Below are positions 1 through 10,296 of a stretch of DNA of 64,000 nucleotides, piece after piece. The translations under genes were made by a program, and so were the position numbers. The notes under the pieces were generated by a model, which saw nothing but the letters and a program-made list of their open reading frames with translations, was not told the origin of the DNA and ran no database searches. Origin of the DNA: Phytoseiulus persimilis (lineage: Eukaryota > Arthropoda > Arachnida > Mesostigmata > Phytoseiidae); contig CM075104.1 of NCBI GenBank assembly GCA_037576195.1, positions 11,734,211 through 11,798,210 of the forward strand, written 5' to 3'. How positions within the stretch are numbered: position 1 is the first letter of the stretch; every line of letters starts with the position of its first letter.

Positions 1-1909
1 AAGGGGTCTGGGGAACGATGGCGAGCCTGAAGTTAGGGCCGCGATGTCGAGAAAAAATGGGACCCGATGGCGTCCTTCCCTCAGAGAAAGGATACGCCCA
101 GGAGAAAAAAGGGGGGCGGAGGGAACAATCGGTCGAAAGGCGAAATGAGCCAGGGGTCTCTGAGGCAGGGTGGGGAATCGAGGCAAGATGATGAGGCTGC
201 CCAGAAAACGGCGCGCCAGGGGGCTGGACAGTTGAGGGGCAGAGACGCTGCCCAGCTGGAGCACGAGATGACCCTCATGAGGAGATACGTGGAGAAACTC
301 ACGAGGCTGAGTAGTGCCCAGAATACTAAAGTGGAGCTTAAAGACATGGGTAAGGTTATGCCCCCACTCTACGGTAGGCTAGAAGCCAGTTTCAGGAAGG
401 GTCTGGAGAGGGCGAAGAATGAGGGAGCTGCGGAGGCGATTCGGGAAAAGTTCGGGGGAGAGGAGGGGAAAATAGGCTGCGATTGCGGGGAAAAGAGGAG
501 CAGCGACGCGGCGAAAGGCAGGAGGACGAGGCGAGGGAGTTTGAAGAGAGGATCTCAACGGCGGTGACGCCTGAGGCCCGGCTGGGTCTCCTAGACCTTG
601 AATGGCCTGAGGAGTGCTTCCAGCACGTGAGGCGAACTCCGGAGGAAAAATTGGGCGAAGAAAAACATCAAAATGGTCATCTTCGGGGAGGGGGAAAAGT
701 TGGAGGGAGGAATCTGGAGGGAGATCCGAGCACAGTTTCCCAAGGTGGAGGATTTAAAACGGACTCGCTGCGGGAAGTGTCGCGGTCCTGAGGAGTTATG
801 ACGTGATGGAGGTGTCGGAGAAGCAGGGTCCAATCGGCCAGGGGCACCAGAGTGCTCGTTGTCGGGATCCTCAAGCAGGGGCAATTTGCTGGAGCGGAGA
901 CCCTAGGAATGCTGGGAAGGGCGCTGGGGGATCCTGGAGGTGGCGGGAAACGGGGGTGAGCAACCAGATGTCTTCGTAGACCCGGCGTATCGAAACCAGC
1001 GACTGCTGAGAGCTCTTGAAGTAGCATATAGGGCCGCATGGACGATGAATTGGGTGTCTGGGGCGCTAGGAGTTTGCTCGAAGGCTGGAGTAACCCTCTC
1101 GACCGACGACAGGGAGCGAGCGCTCCCAGAGAGCGACGATAAGAGTAATGGTTCGAGAAAACCGAACCTTCGGGAAGGCTCTGCAGGGGCTCAGAGAGCA
1201 GTGGGAGCCCGATGCGATGGACTTGAAGATGCGAGGGGTACCGACGGAGGATGGGGATGGAAATCTGATCATGAGACTAGACGAGGCGAGGGCTGGGGCG
1301 GGTGCTAGCTTCGCGAAGATGCTCAGGGAGAAGGCGAACCTGGAGGCCGAAGTGAGAGTTGGAAGGAGTGGGCAGACGGTGGCTCTCTGGGGATTCGACC
1401 AACTAGTCTCGCCGACGGAGGCAGAAAGAGCTCTCCGGAGCCTCCTGCAGGTGCCGAACGCGGCTGAGGTCAAGCTGGATGAACCCCGTCTCGTCGGGGC
1501 AGAAGTCTGGAGAGCCTTGGTACCGCTACCGGTGGAGCAAGCGGAGGCACTGCTGCGCCACCGGACGATCCGGCTGGGGAATCGCTGGTGCAGGCCCGAG
1601 CTTTGGGTAAATGTGCTCGCGTGCTTCGGGTGCCACGTACCAGGCAACAGGACAAGGGATTGCAAGGCTGGGGGCGGGAATGGGAAACCGTGCTACAGAT
1701 GCGGGGGCTTGGAGCATATTGCGAAAGACTGTAAGGGCACCGCAAGGTGCTATGTCTGCAATATCGATGGTCATCGGGCCGACAGTAACGCTTGTCCAGC
1801 TCGGCTAAAGAAGATGAGGAAGTTCATTGGGTCGGGAAAACAGGGTAAAGGCGGTGACGCGAAGGCGGCCGACGAGTGGATCACGGTGGGCAGGCGCCAG
1901 AGGAAATGA
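1..1909 (+). pseudogene. R1-type ORF1 (gag-like), frameshifted
   Basis: ORF1 encodes the RNA-binding protein of the LINE ribonucleoprotein. Open segments lie in different frames at 67-567, 483-791, 940-1308 and 1148-1909, so several frameshifts have accumulated. The last segment is intact. It has a conserved gag core beginning near 1236 (RGVPTEDGDG), then three CCHC knuckles at about 1615-1800, the second reading CYRCGGLEHIAKDC. The N-terminal part is charged and low in complexity. Its stop codon TGA at 1907-1909 overlaps the ATG of ORF2. The family resemblance is clear; function of this copy is unlikely because of the frameshifts. Confidence 0.85.
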
Positions 1910-3460
1910 TGGCCGAGGTATGCGTGATTCAGGTGAACCTAAATCGGTGTCGAGGGGCACATGACATGCTAGAGAGGGTATGCCATGAGACAGGGGTGAG
2001 CATTGCTTTGATGTCAGAGCCGAACCATACCTCCGTCGGGGGCAGGGCAGACCGGTTCCGCGACGTACCGTTTTACGCTGCGGGGTGGATCAAGGGGTCA
2101 CTCAAGCTGAGAGGGAGGGGTCAGGGCAAGGGGTTCATATGGATCGACGTGGAGGCGGTGGGAGTCTTTTTCTCCTGTTACATCTCGCCGAATGTGGGGC
2201 GGGAGGCCTCCGCGGAGTTCATGCAGGACCTGGGCGACAGTATTGAGGCCCAGACGGCGGCTAAGGTTATTGTCACGGGGGACTTCAAGTCCAAAAGTGT
2301 TGTATGGGGGAACCGGATGACCGACGAGAGAGGGAGGTTCGTGGAGGATTGGGCTGCGTCGCACGATCTGACTTTGGTGAACGACGGGAGGGTTCCGACA
2401 TTCTCAGGGGCGAGGGGGCAGTCATTCATTGACTTGACCATGATGAACTCGAGGGCGCAGGGGAGCATCTCGGCATGGGGAGTCTTGACGGACCAGGAGT
2501 CGCTCAGCGACCACAGATATATCGCCTTCTGAGTAAGGAGAGAGGCTGGCACAGCGCATGATAAGCGGGGTAAAAGCGGGGTGATAAAGATGGGATCCAA
2601 AGAGGCTGGACTTCACCAAAAATAGGAAGTACATCGACGAGAGATGCAGGGGCAAAAGGGGAGAGGATATTGGCGCTGAGGGACTGGAGGGCATTCTTAC
2701 GGAGGCATGTAGGAAGGGAGGTCCGAAAAGCAGATACATGGGAAGGAAGCAGCCGAACTACTGGTGGAACGAGGAAGTGGCGGCCTTGCGCCGACAGAGC
2801 ATTCAACTACAGAGAACCGCCAGCAGGACGGCGAGCTGGGTCGGACGCTCCGACAGGGGGGAAGAGGGAAGGGCTAAGCAGACGGCGCACATTGCAGTGT
2901 ATAGGGAGGCTAGGGCGAAACTTAGGGCGGAGATCAAGAAGAGCAAGGATAGAGCTTGGCGGGAACTGATTCGGGAAGTGCAGAGGGACGTGTGGGGGAA
3001 GCCATATAAGGTGGTCATGGGGAGATTCAAGAAGAAGGCACCGGAGCTAGCACAGGACAAACTGTGGGAAACCAATCCAGGGTCTTTTCCCGGAGCGGCC
3101 CGAGAGGAGGAACTGTACGAATGGGAGGAATGAGGAGAGAGAGCAAGAAGAGCTGGCTCACGAGATCACTCTCGAGGAGGTAATTCGGGCCGCTGACGGA
3201 CTTGCAGACGGCAAAGCGCCAGGACCGGACTGAGTTCCTGCAGAGGTGGTCAAACTCCTGGCCAAAAGATGGCAAAAAATGGTGAAGGCAATGTTCGATG
3301 AACTGCTGAGGACAGGGGTTTTCCCGGGGCCTTGGAAGCGGGCAAAGCTCGTTCTTATACCGAAAACGGGTGGGGGGCACAGGCCAATCTGTCTGCTGAA
3401 TACGATGGGGAAACTTTTTGAGAAGGTGATTGCGGGAAGGATTCAATCCGATCAATACCG
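1906..3460 (+). pseudogene. R1-type ORF2 (endonuclease plus start of RT), broken
   Basis: The reading starts at ATG 1906, which overlaps the ORF1 stop as ATGA, and runs through an APE-type endonuclease (VIQVNLNR near the start, VTGDFKSKS near 2274, SDHRYIAF at the end) to a stop at 2530-2532. After frameshifts the linker continues at 2738-3133 with PNYWWNEEVAALR. The first RT block continues at 3246-3450 with LVLIPKTGG and RPICLLNTMGK. The catalytic RT motifs A to C and the C-terminal region are absent, so the enzyme cannot be functional. The intact sister copy at 12352-14657 shows what is missing. Confidence 0.85.
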
Positions 3461-3474
3461 GAGGAGCCTATTGA

Positions 3475-4539
3475 GGACAAACAAACATACAAACAAACAA
3501 ACAGACCCTGGATTTTTATATAACTCCCCTCCGCTCCTTCCGTTGCTCTACTGCTGGCAAGCTATGTGCGTGTTTGAGTGGTGTTGTATGTGGTGAACGT
3601 GTACCGTTGTCGTGTGCCGTGGTTTGCAGTGAACGTCTCTGCCATTGTCCGTTTTGTGCTGGTGTCTAGCTGCCAGTGTCCCTCTAATCGCTATTCTCAC
3701 TCGTCCGAAGGAAGCCAATCCTCATCGCTCCACTTGTCTGTGAGAGACCGTCAGCTCTCTCGCGGGCTCCTTCCCCCGCTTCTGCCCTCTGACGTGTCCC
3801 GGAGTTCGCGACAAGCCGCGACCTCCTTGCTTCCTCCCTCGCTGTTTTCCCCATCATTATCCTTTCCAAGTACCCTGCGACAGCCTTCCACTCCTCCCTC
3901 CCCCTTAGCCCGAACTCCACCGTCTCCCTCACACCAGTCCCCTCAAAAACCTTGAATTCCCTCCCGTCTGATGTCTCCAAGGGCGTCGCAGTGCAAAACG
4001 GTGTGCTCCACCCCGTCGGACTCACCGGACGTGCACAGGACGCAGACATCAAAGTCCGTTTTCCCTATTTTCACCATGAATGTCTGGAACTGCCCATGCC
4101 CCGTCAGCACCTGGGTCATACCGTGCTTTAAATCCCCGAACTCGTAGCCCATCCACCCCTTGAGATCCCTGATTAATCCCCTCGTCCATTTGCCCTTCGA
4201 GTCCCCGACCAGTCCCGCATCCCACTCCCTCTGCCATTGTCTGATGGTATCGTCCCTGGCTGTTTCCCGTCCCTCCCCTTCCTGCCCCCAGCACCTGGTT
4301 CTCTCTAACGCCAGGAGGTCCCACGGCACCATCTTGGCGAGGACAAGGGCAGCCTCCGTCGAAACCGTGCTACACGCTCGGCTCGCACGGACCGCCAGCG
4401 TCCTCTGCGCCGCTCGGACGGCCTCCCGCCTGCCCTGAGTCCCGAGCGCCAGGTGGGCCCAAGCCGGGGCCGCGTACATTGCCGCTGATTCCGCAACTGA
4501 CGCCTGCAGCCGTCGCTGCACCCCCCCAGCCCTGCCGAC
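3475..4539 (-). mobile_element. R1-type LINE copy b, 3' part (C-terminus of ORF2 and 3' UTR)
   Basis: An open frame at about 3943-4530 on the minus strand encodes the post-RT region of R1 ORF2. It contains SVAESAAMYAAPAWAHLAL, TVSTEAALVLAKMVPW and a C-terminal CCHC-type finger (CVLC...HTVLHC). Below about 3943 lies a putative 3' UTR, ending at 3475-3510 in an imperfect (TTTG)n tail on the minus strand. The 5' continuation of this copy is at 10087-10296, on the far side of the hAT insertion. Joining the two flanks, minus one copy of the 8-bp duplication, restores alignment with the copy at 13201-13270. Confidence 0.85.
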
Positions 4540-5465
4540 TAGGGGTCGCAAAAATCCACGAGTCCGAGTCCGAGTCCGGACTCGGACTCGCGAGTCCGGC
4601 GAGTCCACGAGTCCAGGTGAGGGCGCAAAATCTCGGTTACGGGTTCGAGTCCGAAAATCTCTGATTCTGAGCTAGTACGATCGGAAACGGAGGCTGACTT
4701 TCGTTGAGAATCACTGACGAGAGGGGTGATTCCGAGACCAATCTGGCCATTACTTCCCAACTCTGGAGGGGTAATTCCGAGACCAATCTGAGCATTACTT
4801 TCCAACTCTGGAGGGGTGATTCCTAGACCAATCTGAGCATTACTTTCCAACTCTGGAGGGGTGATTCCGAGACCAATCTGAGCATTACTTTCCAACTCTG
4901 GAGGGGTGATTCCGAGACCAATCTGAGCATTACTTTCCAACTCTGGAGGGGTGATTCCTAGACCAATCTGAGCATTACTTTCCAACTCTGGAGGGGTGAT
5001 TCCAAGACCAATCTGCGCATTACTTCCCAACTCTGGAGGGGTAATTCCGAGACCAATCTGAGCATTACTTTCCAACTCTGGAGGGGTAATTCCGAGACCA
5101 ATCTGAGCATTACTTTCCAACTCTGGAGGGGTGATTCCGAGACCAATCTGACCATTACTTTCCAACTCTGGAGGGGTAATTCCTAGACCAATCTGAGCAT
5201 TACTTCCCAACTCTGGAGGGGTAATTCCTAGACCAATCTGACCATTACTTTCCAACTCTGGAGGGGTGATTCCTAGACCAATCTGAGCATTACTTTCCAA
5301 CTCTGGAGGGGTGATTCCTAGACCAATCTGACCATTACTTTCCAACTCTGGAGGGGTGATTCCGGTGCCAATCTGAGCATTACTTCCCAACTCTGGAGGG
5401 GTGATTCCTAGACCAATCTGAGCATTACTTTCCAACTCTGGAGGGGTGATTCCGAGATCAATCTA
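4540..5465. repeat. Left TIR of the hAT element including a 45-bp tandem array
   Basis: Positions 4540 to about 4720 are unique terminal sequence matching the reverse complement of 9918-10086. The left end has an extra GAGTCC-rich stretch of roughly 30 bp. From about 4720 to 5465 the sequence is a tandem array of about 16 units of 45 bp, reading GGGGTGATTCC...AATCTGAGCATTAC on the plus strand. Units differ by a few substitutions. It is the inverted counterpart of the right array. Confidence 0.93.
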
Positions 5466-5524
5466 ACTCTACGGATTTTTATTGCTTTTGAAATTTGTTC
5501 CATGTCTTGTCTCTTTCTACGAAG

Positions 5525-7678
5525 TTATAGCATAGCGGTGTCGCGATAGAGAGCCCGAAGTACCACCAGGTTGTCGAGTGTTCTGGGGCTGAGGGAATTC
5601 CGAGCTTTTGAGCAAACGTGATTCATGATGCTGAACTCACGCTCAGCCTTCACTGACGTTGGCTGAACAGTCAGCAGTCGGTTGCAGCACGATTTGAGGA
5701 TCATGCCATGTTGCTCGCCAGCTTCGAAACGTTTCATTTCCCGGAGTATTCTTCCGGAGATCGGCTCCGCCTCGTACGGAGTCCTTGGCGAACGCAACGG
5801 CGTACTGAATACATTCTGGAAATTCATGGCGAACGAAGGCGTTGCGCTAGGCAAGAGCGCTTCCTCTCCGATGCCGCCAGAAACATTGTCAACATGCGCG
5901 ATACCGTTGAGCAGGTTCCGAATCTCCGATTGGCTGAGCCGCGCGATGCCGAGCGATTCTTCGAAAGACCAGTCATACCTGGGGTCCAGGAGATATTGTA
6001 GGACACTCGAGTAGCCTGTCCTTCGTTTCAGTACTTCCACGGCCACCGAATTGCTGAGAAGTATTGACAGACCCGAGTTAAGGTCGTGCAGGCATTGCAG
6101 GAGGGCGAGTATGATGCGGTCAGCATACACGAGGTTGGCCTGCGCAGAGCTGAGCATGTCTATAGCGGTTTTGAAAGGCTTGATCGCCGCCAGGATATGC
6201 TCCAAGTTCTGCCTCTCCTGTGCATTGATAGCACTCTCGTTTGAGTCCAAGAGAACTGTATTGATCGATGGCAGAATCAATAAGGCTCGCTCGAGCATTG
6301 CTGCCGTCGACGACCAGCGAATTTTGGTATCAAGAAGCACCTGGAAATGAGAAGAAAAGTTGGTTTAGCCGTCCACAAACCCCATGAGGATGATGACGTA
6401 AATACAATGAATCGTCGCGAAATAAGCCACGAGCTACGACTGAACGCTCACCTGGAGACTCTTGCCGTGGTTTTGCCTGGTAACTTCTCGAAGCTTGTGG
6501 CGCTTGGGGGCACTTCTCTTGATGAGTTTGAGGGTCTTTCGCAGCCGGCGCAAACTCGTCTTCACGGAGACGACCACTTCGTTCTCTCTTGCTTCGTCCT
6601 CGGACACAGCCGCGGCGAAGCATTGGAAGTCGCCGTCATCTGATTCGCCGTCCATGGAGTTTTGAGAGATGTCATCGCCGGATGCATCATCCAGGGAGCT
6701 CCGCGGCTCGCTCTCGGTTTCCATGTCCGTGTCGTCCTGGACGTCGTCGCCTGATGAAACGGCTGCCTCGTTCTCGTCGTCGCCTTCATCCACATCATCA
6801 CTGGAGAACGTTTCACCGCGCTGCGAGATGGACACACTCGCCGATAGGTCGAGGACCTTCTGGAGAGCGATATGGAGGGCGTGAGCAAAACACAGCTGCG
6901 ATTTCAATCCCAGCTTCGAAACGGTGCTCTTCATCACAGCTGCCCCGTCCGTTACAGCAAAGAAGCAGTTACGGATGTTCACTCCATACTCTTGTAGGCG
7001 ATTTGTAACTGCCGCGGCGATGGTGTCGGCGTTCCCTTTACCGGCGAGTTGTATCAGTCCGAGGTATGTATCAGGGCCAGCATGATCATCACCGGCCGCT
7101 GGTTCTGTCCGCAGACTCAAGCTGATGTAGCTGTGCTGAGAATTGGATGCGACGGCCTCGTCGAAGCATATGGAGAAGCTTTTTCCTGACCTTTGGTACT
7201 GCTCCAACGAGTCTCGCACGCTCTTCCGAGCTTCGTTCGCCTTCGTGTTCACGATCGCTTTCACTGAGTTCGGCGATTTCGGCGAGGCTCGTCCGACAAG
7301 CGACTCGAGGAGGAGTTTGAAGGTCGGTGACGTGGCTATGGTCTTGAAGGGAACGTTATCCTCGGCCGCGAGTCTTGCGATGATGGTGTTTAAATCGTAG
7401 TGCACGACAGCAGCATCGAACGCAGTTGACAATTGTGACGACTGTGACGCTGTCGCTTGCGCAACTCGCCTTGGGATAGATGGAGATGGCGGTGGGATCA
7501 TGCAGTGAACAGTCCTGAGATGCTTTAGCATCGAGGTCGTTTGGCCCATGTATGCCAACATCCTACGACAAATCCCGCACTCTGTCTTCACCACGTCGTC
7601 CGAGATCTGAACGAGTGTGAAGTGGCTCCACACCCAAGCTGAGAACCCTCCGAGTTCTGACGTATTCGCGGAAGCCAT
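5525..7678 (-). CDS. hAT transposase, two exons, apparently intact
   Basis: Exon 1 is 7678-6452 and exon 2 is 6340-5525. The intron between them (6451-6341, 111 bp) has GTGAG at the donor and AG at the acceptor, and both boundaries are phase 0, giving about 680 residues. I chose ATG 7678 because the codon further upstream is GTG. Visible domains are an N-terminal BED-type zinc finger (CGIC...HLRTVH, about residues 35-60), a catalytic core with FDEAVASNSQ and AVTDGAAVMKS supplying the expected aspartates, a long acidic insertion near residues 290-370, and a C-terminal hAT dimerisation block (SVKAEREFSIMNHVCSKAR). It should cut and rejoin the element at its TIRs in the nucleus. No internal stop is seen, so the element may be autonomous. 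Confidence 0.88.
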
Positions 7679-8289
7679 TGCGAGTAACACGATTCGAAGC
7701 TGAACTTACTCGAACACTAGCGAAGGAGTTTGTGGCGCTGATCGGGATCGGGTTGAGAGCTCGGAGTTCGCTGGGACTACACAATGAGGGAGTGGATGGA
7801 TAGTCTCACGATTCGTCCGAAAGAACAGTGATTCCTTCAGTCTCGACGCCTCTTTTTATTCGCTTCGCTCCCCTCTCGTGAGGTCTCTCTCTTTCTGCCC
7901 GCCATATTTTCCCCCCTGAGCGTTCGTTGTTTCTCCGGCCTTCTGAACCGTGCTCGTTCTCAGATTTGTTGACGGACATAGCGAAAATTGTAAACGAGCG
8001 ACCCCTAGTATAGCGGTACAATCCAAAGACGATCACATCTACGCCGCCAATTAGATTGCATTGTAATTGGTAGCCAGAAGGCAGTCAGATGTGCCCCCAT
8101 GTGAAACATGTGCAACATGTGCAGGCGGCGAAGTCGACACCGCGGTCGGGGCGAGATTTGAATCTATGGAGAAACACAGCAAGCACCGTCTGGCGGAGCC
8201 CAATCAGGAGAATATGGCAAAATCGTTCGTTGCTTCCTAGCGGCGAAATCAGGCCGTTCCTCTAGATCTAGATCTGAAGAGAAACACCG
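7679..8289. other. 5' region of the hAT transposase gene; no gene seen
   Basis: This stretch lies upstream of the transposase start and inside the hAT element. It contains only short, unrecognised open frames. It presumably holds the promoter and leader, but I see no confident promoter motif. Confidence 0.5.
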
Positions 8290-8509
8290 TGTGGAGTACG
8301 GTCTACGGGGTCCTCACTCGAGTTTAGGACGTTTCGAGGCCAGACTGAAGATCGACACGGAAAAAGATGACGGGCGATGATTTGGTTGAACACCTCACAA
8401 CTGCACTTAGCAGACTAACTCTTTATTGTTGTTCTCGGGGGAGAGGCGACGTTGTCTCGACATTCGAGGCTCGGGAGACGCGCGAATATATCGGTCATCA
8501 CAATTGACA
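8290..8509 (-). mobile_element. Solo LTR (220 bp) nested in the hAT element
   Basis: The segment starts TGTGGAGTAC and ends AATTGACA, and is flanked by identical 5-bp repeats CACCG (8285-8289 and 8510-8514). It is the reverse complement of the 220-bp element at 25396-25615, which has its own 5-bp duplication. The minus-strand orientation is chosen because that strand carries AATAAA and a TATA-like GATATATT in the usual order. No internal retroelement sequence is attached, so it is a solo LTR left by LTR-LTR recombination. Confidence 0.92.
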
Positions 8510-8576
8510 CACCGCAAGCACCCCGTCTACTCTACCAGGTCTATTCCTAGCCCGACTAAGCTTCGCTCGAGTCCTC

Positions 8577-10086
8577 CAGAGTTGGAAAGTAATGCTCAGA
8601 TTGGCACCGGAATCACCCCTCCAGCGTTGGAAAGTAATGCTCAGATTGGCACCGGAATCACCCCTCCAGCGTTGGAAAGAATTGCTCAGATTGATCTTGG
8701 AATCACCCCTCCGGAGTTGGGAAGTAATGCTCAGATTGGTCTTGGAATCACCCCTCCAGAGTTGGGAAGTAATGCTCAGATTGGTCTTGGAATCACCCCT
8801 CCAGAGTTGGGAAGTAATGCTCAGATTGGTCTTGGAATCACCCCTCCAGAGTTGGGAAGTAATGCTCAGATTGGTGTTGGAATCACCCCTCCAGAGTTGG
8901 GAAGTAATGCTCAGATTGGTCTTGGAATCACCCCTCCAGAGTTGGGAAGTAATGCTCAGATTGGTCTTGGAATCACCCCTCCAGAGTTGGGAAGTAATGC
9001 TCAGATTGGTCTTGGAATCACCCCTCCAGAGTTGGGAAGTAATGCTCAGATTGGTCTTGGAATCACCCCTCCAGAGTTGGGAAGTAATGCTCAGATTGGT
9101 CTTGGAATCACCCCTCCAGAGTTGGGAAGTAATGCTCAGATTGGTCTTGGCATCACCCCTCCAGAGTTGGGAAGTAATGCTCAGATTGGTCTTGGAATCA
9201 CCCCTCCAGAGTTGGGAAGTAATGCTCTGATTGGCACCGGAATCACCCCTCCAGAGTTGGAAAGTAATGCTCAGATTGGTCTAGGAATCACCCCTCCAGA
9301 GTTGGGAAGTAATGCTCAGATTGGTCTTGGAATCACCCCTCCAGAGTTGGAAAGTAATGCTCAGATTGGTCTTGGAATCACCCCTCCAGAGTTGGGAAGT
9401 AATGCTCAGATTGGTCTTGGAATCACCCCTCCAGAGTTGGGAAGTAATGCTCAGATTGGTCTTGGAATCACCCCTCCAGAGTTGGGAAGTAATGCTCAGA
9501 TTGGTCTTGGAATCACCCCTCCAGAGTTGGGAAGTAATGCTCAGATTGGTCTTGGAATCACCCCTCCAGAGTTGGGAAGTAATGCTCAGATTGGTCTTGG
9601 AATCACCCCTCCAGAGTTGGGAAGTAATGCTCAGATTGGTCTTGGAATCACCCCTCCAGAGTTGGGAAGTAATGCTCTGATTGGCACCGGAATCACCCCT
9701 CCAGAGTTGGAAAGTAATGCTCAGATTGGTCTAGGAATCACCCCTCCAGAGTTGGGAAGTAATGCTCAGATTGGTCTTGGAATCACCCCTCCAGAGTTGG
9801 GAAGTAATGCTCAGATTGGTCTTGGAATCACCCCTCCAGAGTTGGGAAGTAATGCTCAGATTGGTCTTGGAATCACCCCTCCGGAGTTGGGAAGTAATGG
9901 CCAGATTGGTCTCGGAATCACCCCTCTCGTCAGTGATTCTCAAACGAAAGTCAGCCTCCGTTTCCGATCGTACTAGCTCAGAATCAGAGATTTTCGGACT
10001 CGAACCCGTAACCGAGATTTTGCGCCCTCACCTGGACTCGTGGACTCGCCGGACTCGCGAGTCCGAGTCCGAGTCTGCGACCCCTA
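8577..10086. repeat. Right TIR of the hAT element including a 45-bp tandem array
   Basis: About 30 units of 45 bp fill 8577-9925, with core AGTAATGCTCAGATTGG followed by GGAATCACCCCTCC. They are very homogeneous, and a higher-order copy is visible because the distinctive AATGCTCTGATTGGCACC variant recurs at 9220 and 9670. The final ~165 bp are the unique terminal sequence, ending in GCGACCCCTA. The array is nearly twice as long as the left one, so the TIRs have expanded unequally. Confidence 0.93.
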
Positions 10087-10296
10087 CTGCCGACCCTCGG
10101 CATCAGCATGCCCAGCCTGCGTGCCGTCTCCCTCGCCCTCGCCGCCACATATTTCACATGCTCCCCTCCCGTGAGCGCGCGATCCAGCACAACCCCTAGA
10201 CATTTCACCCTTTCTACTAGCTTGATGTCTATCCCGCCTAAGCTCAGCCTGATTCCCTTGGCCCTTTTCCTCCCGATAAGATACAATGCTTCTGTT
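10087..10296 (-). mobile_element. R1-type LINE copy b, 5' part (ORF2 after the RT core)
   Basis: The minus strand encodes KTEALYLIGRKRAKG through MLMPRVG, matching the intact copy at 13210-13450. It begins abruptly at 10296, where the 45-mer satellite starts, so the copy is 5' truncated and appears inserted in the array. The rest of its ORF2 lies at 3943-4530 beyond the hAT insertion. Confidence 0.88.

Larger units (their letters stand above)
1..3474 (+). mobile_element. R1-clade non-LTR retrotransposon, copy a (degraded, 3' truncated)
   Basis: A gag-like ORF1 with three CCHC zinc knuckles is followed by an ORF2 with an endonuclease, a linker and the start of reverse transcriptase. The copy is cut at its 5' end by the window edge and stops in the early RT region near 3474. 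There it meets an (ACAA)n-rich stretch that looks like the 3' tail of an opposite-strand LINE. The same ORF order and closely similar peptides recur at 12352-14657, 26530-28018 and 61620-64000, so this is a multicopy family. R1-clade assignment rests on the zinc-knuckle pattern, the C-terminal motif seen in sister copies and general RT similarity. Confidence 0.85.
4540..10086 (-). mobile_element. Complete hAT-superfamily DNA transposon with 45-bp repeat arrays in its TIRs
   Basis: The ends read TAGGGGTCGCA on the left (4540) and its reverse complement on the right (to 10086). The flanking 8 bp are identical, CTGCCGAC at 4532-4539 and 10087-10094, the expected hAT target duplication. The element sits inside R1 copy b, whose sequence reads on across the site. 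Each end has about 175-200 bp of nearly identical terminal sequence rich in GAGTCC/CGAGTC motifs, followed by a 45-bp tandem array (about 16 units left, 30 right, in opposite orientations). The interior holds a two-exon transposase on the minus strand and a nested solo LTR. The near-identical TIRs and exact duplication suggest recent insertion. Confidence 0.95.

Noticed and set aside
3684..3955. Open frames on the plus strand at 3578-3955
   Set aside because: They are antisense to the 3' end of LINE copy b and show no domain.
4720..5465. CRISPR-like regular repeats
   Set aside because: The repeats are head-to-tail with no unique spacers, in a eukaryotic transposon TIR. Not a CRISPR array.
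6589..7400. Plus-strand ORFs over the hAT transposase
   Set aside because: They mirror the transposase coding strand, including its acidic insertion, and have no family resemblance.
8426..9976. A 516-residue ORF across the right hAT array
   Set aside because: It is the 45-bp repeat read through in one frame; other frames and the other strand are equally open. No non-repeat domain is present.
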